Positions 1 through 9,336 of a stretch of DNA of 34,499 bases are shown here, in pieces; the first letter of the stretch is position 1; every line of letters starts with the position of its first letter. Source of the stretch: JBLHKW01 sp047618565 (GTDB taxonomy: Bacteria > Planctomycetota > UBA1135 > GCA-002686595); NCBI GenBank assembly GCA_047618565.1, contig JBLHKW010000043.1, forward strand, positions 1-34,499. Direction: 5' to 3'. The notes beneath the pieces were generated by a model that worked only from the letters and a program-made list of their open reading frames with translations, was not told the origin of the DNA and did not search any database. The translations under genes and the position numbers were made by a program.

Positions 1-1
1 G

Positions 2-3000
2 CGGAAGGCCGCCCTACCAGAAGAAATCGCAGCCGCTCAGCAGAACCTCTCCTCCGCTCAGGAAGGACTGGCCGCGCTTCCGGCCGGAGCCGATAACGAA
101 GCGCGAAGAACGTTACTCCTGGCCCAGATCGACGAGCTTGATGCAACCGCCAGGGCCCTCCAAACAGAACGGGACACCTATGAGACCCGGCGGGAGCTTC
201 TGCCCCTCAGGCGGGACCGCGCCCTTCGGCGCGTGACGTGGGCCGAGCAGGTCGCTACCTCTTGGAAGGAGCTCGCCGATGCTCGACGCGCTGAAGAGGG
301 GGAAGCCGCTGCTCGGAGCGCAGAAGAACAGCAAGAAGACATCACACGAAGTTTTCCGCTCCTTGAACGCCTCGCTACTCAGACGCGTGTACTTGCCGCT
401 CGTCGGTCCGGTGAGAGCGGGCTTCCACGCCGAATCTCTCGTGCCCAGGGCGACCTTGAGTCGGCCCGCGTCCAGCTTGAGGAGGTGCGGAGCCGCTTCC
501 GCGCCGCACGTCGACGCATCGCCGCAGGGGGACTGACGGAGGGCATGGGGCTCATTCTCCGGTGGGACTACGAGTGGTTGCCGCAGGTACCGAATCTTCG
601 AGCGGACTCAGTAGCACGAGAAAAGTTGCTGTCTGCGGCCCAACTTGAGCTCATTGTCATTGAAGAGCACCGCGGCACGGCTGGCGATATCGTCACTGCC
701 ACGGATCGCCTCCTCGTTAGCATCAGCCCGTCGCCTTCCGAGCAGCTTCGGGCCGCCGCTCGCAGGCTCCTGACCACGCAACGTGCATCGCGCGACGCCC
801 TCCTCGTTGACCTCGAGACGTTGGCCGGGATCTTCTACGCGCACAAGGAACTCGCGAGCATACTCGTTGCGGAGTCCCTCATTTACCGACAGTACATTGA
901 GAACCGCATCCTCTGGGTTCGCAGCTCTCCCTCGAATCCTGTCAACAGCGTGCTTGCTGCACCATCTCACGTAGCCGAACTCGCTCGCATTCTGGTGTCG
1001 CGCTCCACGTTCCAGAGCCTGAAGGACGACGCGAGGGAAAAGTGGGGCCGCGCCACCGCGCTGGGACTGCTCCTCGCAACGTTGCTTGCACTCCGGCCCC
1101 TGCTGAGGCGCAAGCGAGAGGAGATGGGAGTGTACGTTCGTTCCTTCCGCACGGATAAATTCAGCTACACAGCCCGAGCGCTCGTTCAGTCGCTTCTGCT
1201 CGCGTTACCAATGCCGCTCGGTATGTGGACGCTCGGATGGCTGTTATCCGGAGTAACCGAGGCTACTGAAGAACTCGCGGGGGCTGCCGGTGGGGGCTTC
1301 CGTGAGATTGCTCTTGTATGGCTAGTCTTGCGGTACCTTCTCGAACTCGCTACCGACAGGGGCGTCGGCTCCGTGCACTTCAAGTGGCCAGCAAGCAGCT
1401 TGACGGCTCTTCGAAGAGAGCTTCGGTGGTTTGAGCCCATCGCCGTGACGCTTGGACTGGTCGCGCTAGCTCTCGACCGAGTCGGACCAGGCGGTGGAAC
1501 TCTGGCGGACCCGCTAACCCTCGACCTCCAAAGTCCGATAGCATGGTCCGACTCGGTCGGTCGGCTCTGCTTTGTATCGGCGATGGCCGCTCTGGCCCTG
1601 TTTACACACCGCCTTCTTCGTGCAGAGAGCCAGATGTGGGCCATCTCCCCCCAGGCTGGCAGGGGGCTCCTCAGGAAGACCCATGGTGTATGGTCGATAC
1701 TCGCGTCAGGCCTGCCGGTCGCCCTCGCGCTGCTTGCCATCGCGGGCTACTACTACACCGCCCTGCAATTCGAACTCCGGCTGCGCTACTCCTTCGGCTT
1801 TGCCGTCGCCCTTGTGATGGTTAACGCGCTCCTTCTTCGGTGGCTATTCATGACGCGCAGGCGCCTCGCTGTGCGACAAGCTCTCGAGGCCAAAGCGCGA
1901 AGGGAGCAGGAGGAAGAGGCGGAATTAGAAGGGGCAACTGAGTCGAGCACGGCCGCGCTCGACGCGGACATGGTCGACATCCCGTCAATCGACGCTCAGA
2001 CGCGGCAGTTGTTCAAGACCAGCATCACGTTGGCAACGGTTGTCGGGCTCTACTTCATCTGGGCAAGCGTGCTCCCCGCTCTGCGAGGACTCGACCGCGT
2101 ACAGATTCTGCCGAGTCTCGCCATCGTGTCGGTCGAGACCGATGTCGCGTCTCAAGAAGTGATACCTCCTACAACGAGCGGGATGTATGCGGCGTCTTCT
2201 TCAACACCTTCCATTCCGGGGTCGCTTCCCCTTGGTGCTGAAGCTCCCGCCGATGGCACGACCAACACCCTCGGGCTTCCCGCGAAGCTCACACTCGCAG
2301 ATATTCTTTACGCACTCGTATTTGTGCTTCTAACGGCCGTTGCATTGAAGAACCTCCCGGCGTTCCTTGAGCTTGCGGTTCTCCAGCGGCTTCCGCTTGA
2401 TGGTGGCTCGCGCTACGCGGCCTCGACCATCGTTCGCTACTTCATCCTGATAGTGGGCGTAACCGTGGTCTCTGGAGCGGTCGGTGTCGGCTGGGAGAAA
2501 GTTCAGTGGCTTGCTGCTGCACTGACTTTCGGTCTCGCCTTCGGGCTCCAGGAAATCTTCGCGAACTTCATCTCCGGGCTCATTATCCTCATCGAGCGGC
2601 CGGTCAGAGTTGGTGACATCGTTACGGTGGGAGAAACAGAGGGACGAGTCACACAGTTGCGGATGCGGGCGACGACCATTCTGGACTGGGACCGCCGTGA
2701 GCTCCTGGTCCCGAACAAGGAGTTCATCACCGGGAGCGTTATTAACTGGACGCTGAGTGACCCGGTCACCCGAATCATCATTCCCGTCGGCATTGCCTAC
2801 GGCTCTGACACCCCGAAAGCACGGCAGCTTCTCCTTAAGGCCGCGGAGAAGAACCCGCTTGTTCTCGATGACCCAGCCCCCTCAGCCATCTTCCGGTCAT
2901 TCGGAGCGAGCTCCCTTGATTTCGAGCTCCGCGTGTTCATAGCAAACCGTGACCTCTGGCCGGAGCTCATCGACAAGATTCACAGCCAGATTGACGATGC

Positions 3001-3121
3001 GTTCCGCAACGCGGGCATCGAAATTGCCTTCCCGCAACGCGACCTCCACATCCGGTCGGCAGACGGCTTGCGGGACGTGCACCTAACTCCCGAGGGAAAT
3101 GCACACTCAGCGAAGCCCTAG
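2..3121 (+). CDS. MscS-family mechanosensitive channel, MscK/KefA-like, 5' end outside window
   Basis: This is probably a large inner-membrane mechanosensitive channel that releases solutes on hypo-osmotic shock. The frame is open from base 2 through the GTG at 233, so the gene starts upstream and about 1040 residues are visible. The N-terminal part is Glu/Arg/Ala-rich and coiled-coil-like, as in the periplasmic domain of MscK. Several hydrophobic segments follow between about 1050 and 2500. The MscS core lies near 2400-3050: the pore helix region (FGLAFGLQEIFANFISG), then the beta-domain signature IERPVRVGDIV, a VPNKEF motif and NWTLSDP. These are textbook MscS residues. A basic, Glu-rich linker at about 1860-1930 separates two membrane blocks. 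The stop overlaps the stop of the convergent transporter gene by four bases. Family assignment is firm; ion preference and gating cannot be read from the sequence. Confidence 0.93.
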   Translation, partial: RKAALPEEIAAAQQNLSSAQEGLAALPAGADNEARRTLLLAQIDELDATARALQTERDTYETRRELLPLRRDRALRRVTWAEQVATSWKELADARRAEEGEAAARSAEEQQEDITRSFPLLERLATQTRVLAARRSGESGLPRRISRAQGDLESARVQLEEVRSRFRAARRRIAAGGLTEGMGLILRWDYEWLPQVPNLRADSVAREKLLSAAQLELIVIEEHRGTAGDIVTATDRLLVSISPSPSEQLRAAARRLLTTQRASRDALLVDLETLAGIFYAHKELASILVAESLIYRQYIENRILWVRSSPSNPVNSVLAAPSHVAELARILVSRSTFQSLKDDAREKWGRATALGLLLATLLALRPLLRRKREEMGVYVRSFRTDKFSYTARALVQSLLLALPMPLGMWTLGWLLSGVTEATEELAGAAGGGFREIALVWLVLRYLLELATDRGVGSVHFKWPASSLTALRRELRWFEPIAVTLGLVALALDRVGPGGGTLADPLTLDLQSPIAWSDSVGRLCFVSAMAALALFTHRLLRAESQMWAISPQAGRGLLRKTHGVWSILASGLPVALALLAIAGYYYTALQFELRLRYSFGFAVALVMVNALLLRWLFMTRRRLAVRQALEAKARREQEEEAELEGATESSTAALDADMVDIPSIDAQTRQLFKTSITLATVVGLYFIWASVLPALRGLDRVQILPSLAIVSVETDVASQEVIPPTTSGMYAASSSTPSIPGSLPLGAEAPADGTTNTLGLPAKLTLADILYALVFVLLTAVALKNLPAFLELAVLQRLPLDGGSRYAASTIVRYFILIVGVTVVSGAVGVGWEKVQWLAAALTFGLAFGLQEIFANFISGLIILIERPVRVGDIVTVGETEGRVTQLRMRATTILDWDRRELLVPNKEFITGSVINWTLSDPVTRIIIPVGIAYGSDTPKARQLLLKAAEKNPLVLDDPAPSAIFRSFGASSLDFELRVFIANRDLWPELIDKIHSQIDDAFRNAGIEIAFPQRDLHIRSADGLRDVHLTPEGNAHSAKP

Positions 3122-4104
3122 AACCACTTCATCTTTCGCATGATGAAGAGTTGAAGGCCCGCGAGAAGAACGATCAGCGCGCACACCACGAGGAACGCCC
3201 ACTCGTTGGCAGCACCCGGGATTCCACCTACGTTGATTCCGAGGAGCCCAGTGATAAGTCCGAGGGGCAGGAAGATGGCCGCCACGAGTGACAGCATCAG
3301 CATTCGGCGGTTCATCGAATCGGCTTGGCGTCCCGCAAGGAGGTCGTGGGTCACCGCCGTTCGGTCGCGGAGCTCATCCAGGTCCTCGACATAGCGGACC
3401 ACGTGGTCAGCGAGGTGCTGCAAGACCGCTCGGTGGTCCTCATCGAACTGGCTTGCCGTGCACTGCGCCAACTGAACCATCGCTTCTCGCTGCGGCGCGA
3501 GATGTCGGCGCAGTGAAATCACCTGCCGCCGTAGCCCGGCAAGGTCAGCTTGGAGCTCGCTCGGCGACTCGGTAACGGCCTTCTCCTCTTGAGCATCGAC
3601 AGCGTCGCCCAGGTCTTCGAGTGCAGGCGCCATGTGCTCAAGAAGATGTCCGGCCAGAACTGTCAGAAGGTCGGCCGAGTTTTTGGGACCAACCCCCTTA
3701 CCTACTTCTTCAGCCAGCTCCGAGACCGCCATCAACCGGCGGCGGCTCAGACTGACCATGCGTGTCGAGTCGCCCCATAGGCGAAGCGACACCATATCTT
3801 TCGGGTCAGCGCCGGGGTTCAAGTTGACGCCCCTGAGAATCACAAGGAGCCCGTCGCCAATCGTCCGGCTCTGGGGTCTGGTTTCGTTTGCCAGGAGAGC
3901 ATCACAAACAACCCCATCAAGACCGGAGCGTTCACGGAGCCACGCTTCGGCCGTATCGTCTTCGGTGTCGAGGTGAACCCACAACGAGCCGTCCTGGGGT
4001 GTCCACTCGCGGACCTGTTCCCAGCCAAGGGCAGCTCCCCCACCCTCTCCGTTCAAAAGGAAGGCACGGAGCAAGCCTATAGATTCTTCGGAAGGCATAG
4101 TCAT
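3118..4104 (-). CDS. CorA-superfamily metal transporter, ZntB-like
   Basis: The 328-residue protein is a CorA-superfamily pentameric metal-ion transporter, most like ZntB (zinc) rather than the Mg2+ channel CorA. A long cytoplasmic N-terminal domain with Arg-rich helices is followed by two C-terminal transmembrane helices and a short basic tail (MRKMKWF). The loop between the helices reads GINVGGIPG, which is the ZntB-type version of the CorA GMN motif. The ATG at 4104 is preceded by AAGG about eight bases upstream, which supports this start; a second ATG two codons in is possible. The gene converges on the mechanosensitive channel and overlaps its stop codon by four bases. Zinc as substrate is a family-based inference. 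Confidence 0.92.
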   Translation of the reverse strand: MTMPSEESIGLLRAFLLNGEGGGAALGWEQVREWTPQDGSLWVHLDTEDDTAEAWLRERSGLDGVVCDALLANETRPQSRTIGDGLLVILRGVNLNPGADPKDMVSLRLWGDSTRMVSLSRRRLMAVSELAEEVGKGVGPKNSADLLTVLAGHLLEHMAPALEDLGDAVDAQEEKAVTESPSELQADLAGLRRQVISLRRHLAPQREAMVQLAQCTASQFDEDHRAVLQHLADHVVRYVEDLDELRDRTAVTHDLLAGRQADSMNRRMLMLSLVAAIFLPLGLITGLLGINVGGIPGAANEWAFLVVCALIVLLAGLQLFIMRKMKWF

Positions 4105-4371
4105 TAGTTACCTTAGCAGCTCCCGATAAGCCAGCGCCGCGCTTAGGTCGAACGTGCCGAGGCCCTTGCAGAAGCTCGATGTTCTCGTTCCCTTTCGCCG
4201 GTCGTGTTGCTGACCAAAGCCGATCATCGGTGCGGCCAGAACGCCCAGGCTTCCAGGCAGCTCAAAGCTGCCCGCCCGTATGAGGCCAAAGTAGCCAAGG
4301 AAGGCCACGGTCGTTCCGCCCTCACTTGGCTCGGGCGGGGGCCCAGAGCCAAGAGTTATGACGGCGCATAG
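4105..4371. other. Intergenic stretch without a supported gene
   Basis: This is the region between the ZntB-like gene and the IS5-family remnant. Short reading frames exist on both strands, including a 66-codon minus-strand frame at 4108-4308, but none has a recognisable domain. It may be the flank of the IS insertion or the remains of an older gene. Confidence 0.5.
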
Positions 4372-4390
4372 GGGCGCTGGTGCATAGACC
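4372..4390 (+). repeat. Left terminal inverted repeat of the IS5-family remnant
   Basis: GGGCGCTGGTGCATAGACC pairs with the inverted copy at 5440-5458 with four mismatches. The four differences are all transitions, as expected for slow decay. Confidence 0.7.
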
Positions 4391-4425
4391 GAAACGGGGC
4401 GACAACTCCGCCTTCTCCCGCGGTT

Positions 4426-5372
4426 TCAGGGCCTGGTCGGGACCGAACTCGGTCGACCGAGCCCCAACATCCGATTCAGGATTTTGCAGGGCGCCACCGC
4501 TTCAGCCTCTTGCGCTTCCAGATGACGAGCCCGTAGCCGCCCCCCGAGGATCGGCTTGAACCGGAAGGAAGCGTTCTCGACGGTGTGTCTTGGTGGTGAT
4601 ACCCGGACTCCTTCTTCCACTGTCGCCTCCCGATCTTCCTCACTTCTCGAACCGTCCGATCACGAACTGGCGCCCGCGCCCGACGACCTGACACGACGGC
4701 GTTCTTCGTGGGTGGAACGGCGGCCCTCGCACCACGCGTTGCGGCGGCCTCGTAGATCGCGATCGTGTCGTACGCGGCATCGGCCGTGAGGCTCTTGATC
4801 TTGCCCTCGACTTCATCGATCAGGGCGAGTCCCGTTGCCGCGTCATCGGCATGCGCTTTGGTCAACGCTTGCACGACGATCACACCTCCCCCCATCGACG
4901 CCGAGGTGAAGCTTCTTCCAGCCGCGTTTGCCCTTCCTCCCATGCTTCGCCGCCGCCCACTCGCCCTCGCCAACAATCGCCAGCCCACTGCTGTCGACGA
5001 CAGGATCGATGGCCCCTTTGGCGGGCGCGACGTGTGGCGCGGTATCGAGATGCCGGCTACGCCGTGACAGAGTGGTGTGGTCCGGCGCTTCGAGGTCGAC
5101 GTCCATCAAGCCTAGTACCGACCGCAGGAAACCCTCGGCCTGGCGCAGTGGAAGATGGAATACGATCCTGAGCGTCAGCCCGTCTCGATCGCCAGGTCTA
5201 AGAACTTCCGCTGCCCACCACGCTTGCACGAGAGCCTCGGTTTCCATGCCTCGGTTGCGTCCGACGAGATCCACCGCGTGATGTCGCCCCGTTGCACGAG
5301 CGCTCGGTCGTACGCTGGCCAGTTGCTAACGCGGTACTTCGTCTTGTAGGACGGGTGGGCGCGTGAGTTCAT
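4426..5372 (-). pseudogene. Frameshifted IS5-family (IS903-like) transposase
   Basis: All parts of a DDE transposase of about 310 residues are present in order, but in different frames. The N-terminus (5372 to about 5190) reads YKTKYRVSNWPAYDRALVQR. The next frame (about 5190-4880) holds the RQAEGFLRSVLGLM and PDHTTLSRRS motifs, then the first catalytic Asp in IDPVVDSSGL. A third frame (about 4880-4600) holds LTADAAYD, with the second catalytic Asp, and RQWKKESGYH. The C-terminus (about 4600-4426) reads HTVENASFRFKPILGGRLRA, with the catalytic Glu region. At least three frameshifts separate the pieces, so no functional protein can be made. Confidence 0.88.
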
Positions 5373-5439
5373 GCCAAGATCATCCTCGCCCGGCAGTCAT
5401 GACGGCGAGAGGATCGACGGCGGAGCCAGGGGAGCGTAC

Positions 5440-5458
5440 GGCTTGTGCACCAACGCCC
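5440..5458 (-). repeat. Right terminal inverted repeat of the IS5-family remnant
   Basis: Read on the minus strand this is GGGCGTTGGTGCACAAGCC, the partner of 4372-4390. It lies about 70 bases upstream of the transposase start, a normal distance for the family. Confidence 0.7.
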
Positions 5459-5545
5459 GAGTACATTGACATTTCGACTACCCACAGCACGCGCGCGCAC
5501 ATCATGAATCCAGGCGCTCCGTCCGCACCGACCAATCTGAATCCC

Positions 5546-5576
5546 AAAAAAGAAGGGGGAGGCTGAGACCTCCCCC
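5546..5576 (-). terminator. Rho-independent terminator of the first FAS1 gene
   Basis: The stem GGGGGAGG (5555-5562) pairs with CCTCCCCC (5569-5576) across a six-base loop. On the minus strand the hairpin is followed by TTCTTTTTT. It lies about 95 bases after the FAS1 stop codon. Confidence 0.85.
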
Positions 5577-5669
5577 CTCCCTCACTTACTTACCGCAGTG
5601 AGGTGGAGCCGAGTGGGCCACGAACAGCGCACGCGGCTCCGGGTCCTGCCTATACGGCCAAGAGAGCAA

Positions 5670-6566
5670 TCAGGGGATCAGGACGTTCTCGATGATGTGG
5701 ATATTGCCGTTATCGGTCTGGAGGTCGGTGGCCACGATCTTGACTCCATTCACAAAGGCATCGTTGCCCACAACCGTCACGGTCAGCTGGTCGCCGTTCA
5801 GAGTCGTCAACTGCCCTGCGGCGATGACGTCCTCGGCGAACAGACGTCCAGGAACAACGTGGAAGAGGAGGATCTTCGATAGGACACGGTTGTTACCGGG
5901 GATCAGGAGCCTCGTCAGCAAACCAGCCGGAAGAGTGGAGAAGGCCAGGTCGTCAGGGGCAAAGACTGTAAACGGACCCTCCGTTCGCAAGGCCGCATCG
6001 AGCCCGGTAGAAATCAAGGCCGTCTCAAGTGCGGTAAAGTTCCCGGCTGCTGAAGCGGTGTCGATGATGTCGATAAGGCTCGGCAACAGAACCTCATCGA
6101 TCACGTGGATGACGCCGTTCGTGCAAAGGATGTCGTTGTCGAGCAGATTGGCCTGGTCGACCTGTACGCCCGCGCTGGTTACGGTGACATCGATACGCTG
6201 AGCGTTGAGGGTCGTGAGGGAGTCCGACGCGACGACCTCGCCCGCGCGCACTCCGGCCGCGATCACGTGGTAGGTCAAGACCTTCGACAGGAGCTCAGCA
6301 TCATTCAGGAGCTCGGTGACCAGCGCAGGCGGAAGAGCACCGAAGGCATCGTCTGTGGGAGCGAATACGGTCCACCGCTGGTTGTTTAGGGATCCGTCCA
6401 GGGCAGCGTCTAGGCCCGCCATCTGTACAAGCCCCACGAGTTGGCTGAAACGTCCATCCGCAACAGCAGTGGCAACCACATCCTGGCGCACCGCGCCTGC
6501 TGGACTTGCAACGGGGGTAACCGCCGGGGCAGCGAGGAAGGCGAGTTGCGAGATGAGAGAGATCAT
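5670..6566 (-). CDS. Secreted protein with two fasciclin (FAS1) domains
   Basis: The 298-residue protein starts with a short hydrophobic signal-like segment (MISLISQLAFLAAPAV). Two FAS1 domains follow, at about residues 29-160 and 162-298. Each has the family motifs: H1-like TVFAPTDDAF / TVFAPDDLAF, then YHV or FHV, and the terminal NGVIHVIDEVLLP / NGNIHIIENVLIP. FAS1 domains act extracellularly in adhesion or ligand binding. MPT70 and MPT83 of M. tuberculosis are FAS1 proteins of the SigK regulon. A SigK-like promoter lies 68 bases upstream and a strong terminator follows, so this is a single-gene transcript. It is a paralogue of the FAS1 gene at 22773. The ligand is unknown. Confidence 0.95.
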   Translation of the reverse strand: MISLISQLAFLAAPAVTPVASPAGAVRQDVVATAVADGRFSQLVGLVQMAGLDAALDGSLNNQRWTVFAPTDDAFGALPPALVTELLNDAELLSKVLTYHVIAAGVRAGEVVASDSLTTLNAQRIDVTVTSAGVQVDQANLLDNDILCTNGVIHVIDEVLLPSLIDIIDTASAAGNFTALETALISTGLDAALRTEGPFTVFAPDDLAFSTLPAGLLTRLLIPGNNRVLSKILLFHVVPGRLFAEDVIAAGQLTTLNGDQLTVTVVGNDAFVNGVKIVATDLQTDNGNIHIIENVLIP

Positions 6567-6634
6567 TGGTCTTCGTAGAGTGGAGTGATTGACGAACAGT
6601 GCTGGAGAAGTGCGCTCACCAGCTTCGACGTGTT

Positions 6635-6661
6635 CTTCGCTCCTCGAAGGAACCTGGATTC
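6635..6661 (-). promoter_or_regulatory. SigK-like promoter of the first FAS1 gene
   Basis: On the minus strand GAATCC (6661-6656) is followed by a 15-base spacer and GCGAAG (6640-6635). The same blocks with the same spacing precede five other transcription units in the window. The ATG at 6566 leaves a leader of about 60 bases. Confidence 0.8.
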
Positions 6662-6830
6662 GTCAATCCCAGAGATTCTTGAGATTGCGCCAAGGCCTGC
6701 CTGTCACCGGCAACCGACACCATTCACATGCCAACATCAGCGCACAGGACGTGGCAACCCTAGACCCCTCGGGCGTCGCCACGGGGTGATCCGCCCGGCC
6801 CAATGCACCCAGCCAGTCGAACGTCGCGGA

Positions 6831-8324
6831 TCAGGAACCTGCCTGGTCGGCTGAAGCATTCCAGCGTTCGATGTAGCGGCCGACATGCAGCTTGCGGCGG
6901 GTGTTGGCGCCCGACATGTACCGAATCTTGCCGAACACCGGGCGTTCCGGTCCCCATGCTCGATCGTTACGACCAAGGACCCAGAAGATGCCGCTGTAAG
7001 AATTCGGGTTCCTGCCGTCCAACGCGTACTTGTTGTTCAGCTCGACCATGATCTCGAGCGCATGGCGGGGGCTCGAGGTCCAGTGGAGGATCTTCTTGCC
7101 CCATAGCATCCGCAGGTAGTTGTGAATGCGTCCTTCGACACGCAGCTGCTTCTGGGCAGCGTTCCACAAGTCGTCGTGGGTCTCGGCGCGCTCGAACTGC
7201 TCGAGCGAATAAACATGGGGCCGGGGGTCCCCTGAGTGATCCTCGAGAGTCGCCCTCGCCCAGTCCGGAAGCGACTCATACTGGTCATAGTCGTCCCGGT
7301 GAACGCAGAAGTTCAAACCGAGTTCACGCCAGGTAATGAGCTGGTCCAGGAAGGACTCCGCCGCCGGCCGCATCCCCCACCACCCCGAACGCTTGCCACT
7401 AGCGGGTCCGGAGATCTTCTCCGAGCTCCAGTCTTCACGGGAGACGAGCTCACCAAAAATCTCGTGGGCGGACAGATGCCCAAAATGGAGATAGGGTGAG
7501 AGTCCGCTCGCTCCGTCGGCATCCGGATGATTGCGATCCTCACCGTAGCGCTCGAAGGGTCCAGCCAAGAAATCGCGGAGCACACGATGGCCTGCGGACG
7601 AGCCGCCAGCACAGGATCCCGCCTGAACACTGTGGTCGATAGGTAATCGCGCGATCTCCCCTTCGCCGCCCAGGAGACCTGGAGTCGCACGCGCCCAGCG
7701 CTGCGCAATTCCATCCGGGAGTCTCCGTCGCGGTCGCAGTTTGGTACGCAGCGGGTTCCGGCGTGGCATCTGATCGAGAAAGGGCCCCAGCTCTCGCTGC
7801 AGGAAGCGTCGGAAGTCATGAGCGCGGGCGAACACACGGTCCGTCGCCCGCATCGGTAGAATTCCGTTGGAGTCGATGGCCTCGAGGCGAACGGGGAGTT
7901 TCTTCCCAGCAGAGGCGAGCATCCGGGGAATGAAGAAAGCGGGAAAGTCATCCGTGACGACCACGCACGCTTCTGCCGCCAGCCTTTCGAGCAGCCCCTT
8001 CCCCGCCCCCGGCTTGGGTTCCACATAGGGGTAGTAGAGAACTCCCGTGTCGGCAAAGGCACGCTCGTTGTCAGCCATTCCATCGATAACGAAGCGGTGG
8101 ATCCGATCGTTAGACCAACGGTAGCCCGCTCGAATCGCCTCCAGCACGATCAAGGGTCGATCTAGCTGGCGCGCATGCTCAACGGCCCTGTCCAGCGCGA
8201 AGCTCCAATGGGCACGACGGGCAGCGACCATCCAGTAGAGGACGTACTTTCCGTCTGTACGAACGGGAGCATCGTTCATCTGGCGCACGCGAATTTGCGG
8301 CACCTGGCTTGCACGAACTTCCAC
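6831..8324 (-). CDS. phr: Class II CPD deoxyribodipyrimidine photolyase
   Basis: This is a light-driven FAD enzyme that splits cyclobutane pyrimidine dimers in DNA. Its 497 residues match class II photolyases. The N-terminal alpha/beta domain has PVRTDGKYVLYWMVAARR. The C-terminal catalytic helical domain has the class II signatures RMLWGKKILHWT, YALDGRNPNSYSGIFW and ERPVFGKIRYMS. The GTG start at 8324 is chosen because GAGGA lies eight bases before it, inside the stop region of the preceding gene; an in-frame ATG at 8279 would also spare the domain. It is the last gene of the ten-gene operon, ten bases after the DUF523-DUF1722 gene. Photolyase in a lipid-modification operon suggests a joint response to light damage. 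Confidence 0.96.
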   Translation of the reverse strand: MEVRASQVPQIRVRQMNDAPVRTDGKYVLYWMVAARRAHWSFALDRAVEHARQLDRPLIVLEAIRAGYRWSNDRIHRFVIDGMADNERAFADTGVLYYPYVEPKPGAGKGLLERLAAEACVVVTDDFPAFFIPRMLASAGKKLPVRLEAIDSNGILPMRATDRVFARAHDFRRFLQRELGPFLDQMPRRNPLRTKLRPRRRLPDGIAQRWARATPGLLGGEGEIARLPIDHSVQAGSCAGGSSAGHRVLRDFLAGPFERYGEDRNHPDADGASGLSPYLHFGHLSAHEIFGELVSREDWSSEKISGPASGKRSGWWGMRPAAESFLDQLITWRELGLNFCVHRDDYDQYESLPDWARATLEDHSGDPRPHVYSLEQFERAETHDDLWNAAQKQLRVEGRIHNYLRMLWGKKILHWTSSPRHALEIMVELNNKYALDGRNPNSYSGIFWVLGRNDRAWGPERPVFGKIRYMSGANTRRKLHVGRYIERWNASADQAGS

Positions 8325-8334
8325 GGCGCGATCC

Positions 8335-9336
8335 TCAGGCGTGATTGCGGAGCATCAGCTCCTTGGGGTGCGGATCGAAGTAGAGCTGCCCCGCGAGATA
8401 CTCGATGCCGTGAAGGCGGATGTGGTAGCGCAGCAGCGCCATCGGTACGACAAGAGGCAAAAGCCCCAATCGAAAGTCCTCGATGGATGCGAGGATCTCT
8501 CGCTTCCCGGCGGCGTTGACAATTGTCTTCAAATAGCCGATGGCGTGCTGCAATACATTCACATGCTTCTTCACGGTAGCCTTGGTCTGCAACGCCCCCT
8601 GAAACTCGACTTCGTATTCCGCAAAGAGCTGCTGATCGTCCATTGTGCCGGCGCTCCCCACTAGCCGGCCAAGCCTGCGGTAGGCCGTCTCGTTATGAGC
8701 CCGGATGAGCAGCTTGTGTGCCGTATGGAACTCGATCAAACTGCGCCGGGACAGTCCTCGACCGACGAGTGCTCGCCAACGATTTCTGGAGAAGACCCGC
8801 TCGATAAAGTTCTCGCGCAAACCGGGGTCCTTGAGGCGCCCATCTTCTTCCATCGGCAGGGCCGGCCACAGCTTCGCTATCTCGGCCGCAAACATGCCCT
8901 TCTCATTGCGCCGTATGGGCGTGCCATTGCGATACACACGGATTCGTTCCAATCCACAAGAGGGTGAGTTCTTCTTCAGAATGTAGCCGTCGAGGTCGAG
9001 CTTCATCAGCTCGGCGACCTTAGCTGCCGAGTACGCCGCCATCCGCTCGGTAAAATCTTCCCCCGTCGACGGCGCCACCAGCTGCATCCCCTGCCCTTCA
9101 TCCACCAACCTGATGGTTGGGCGCGGAATCCCCATCCCCAACTCGACCTCCGGGCAGACGGGTACGTACTCGAACCATTGCCCCAAGGTGTCGGTTACAA
9201 ATCGATCACGCGCGTGCCCCGAATCGAATCGCACGGCTTCGCCCAGCAGGCAAGTTGAGACTCCCAGACGCAGTGGTCGCCCTTCCTCGTGCCAGGCATC
9301 CCAGGAACCGAGGTTTGAAGGTGCAGATTGAGTCAT
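8335..9336 (-). CDS. DUF523-DUF1722 protein, YbgA-like fusion
   Basis: The 333-residue protein joins an N-terminal DUF523 domain (LGVSTCLLGEAVRFDSGHAR, then YVPVCPEVELGMGIPRP) with a C-terminal DUF1722 domain from about residue 200 (YBGA-like, HVNVLQHAIGYLK). The Cys residues in STCLLG and PVCPE, with KKNSPSCGLERI, are the conserved cysteines of DUF523. The biochemical role is unknown. Genes of this type frequently lie beside photolyase genes in many bacteria, and here the photolyase is next downstream. The ATG overlaps the stop of the upstream SDR gene as ATGA, which suggests translational coupling. Confidence 0.92.
   Translation of the reverse strand: MTQSAPSNLGSWDAWHEEGRPLRLGVSTCLLGEAVRFDSGHARDRFVTDTLGQWFEYVPVCPEVELGMGIPRPTIRLVDEGQGMQLVAPSTGEDFTERMAAYSAAKVAELMKLDLDGYILKKNSPSCGLERIRVYRNGTPIRRNEKGMFAAEIAKLWPALPMEEDGRLKDPGLRENFIERVFSRNRWRALVGRGLSRRSLIEFHTAHKLLIRAHNETAYRRLGRLVGSAGTMDDQQLFAEYEVEFQGALQTKATVKKHVNVLQHAIGYLKTIVNAAGKREILASIEDFRLGLLPLVVPMALLRYHIRLHGIEYLAGQLYFDPHPKELMLRNHA

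Larger units (their letters stand above)
4372..5458 (-). mobile_element. Decayed IS5-family element, IS903-like group
   Basis: The 1087-bp element is bounded by imperfect inverted repeats. GGGCGCTGGTGCATAGACC (4372-4390) matches the reverse complement of 5440-5458, GGGCGTTGGTGCACAAGCC, at 15 of 19 positions. IS903-group elements have about this size and similar TTGCACAA-type ends. The interior holds one transposase gene broken by several frameshifts. The nine bases on either side do not match, so no target-site duplication survives. The copy is almost certainly inactive. Confidence 0.8.

Noticed and set aside
4108..4308. 66-codon minus-strand frame next to the ZntB-like gene
   Set aside because: It has no recognisable domain or ribosome-binding site; it may be remnant sequence.
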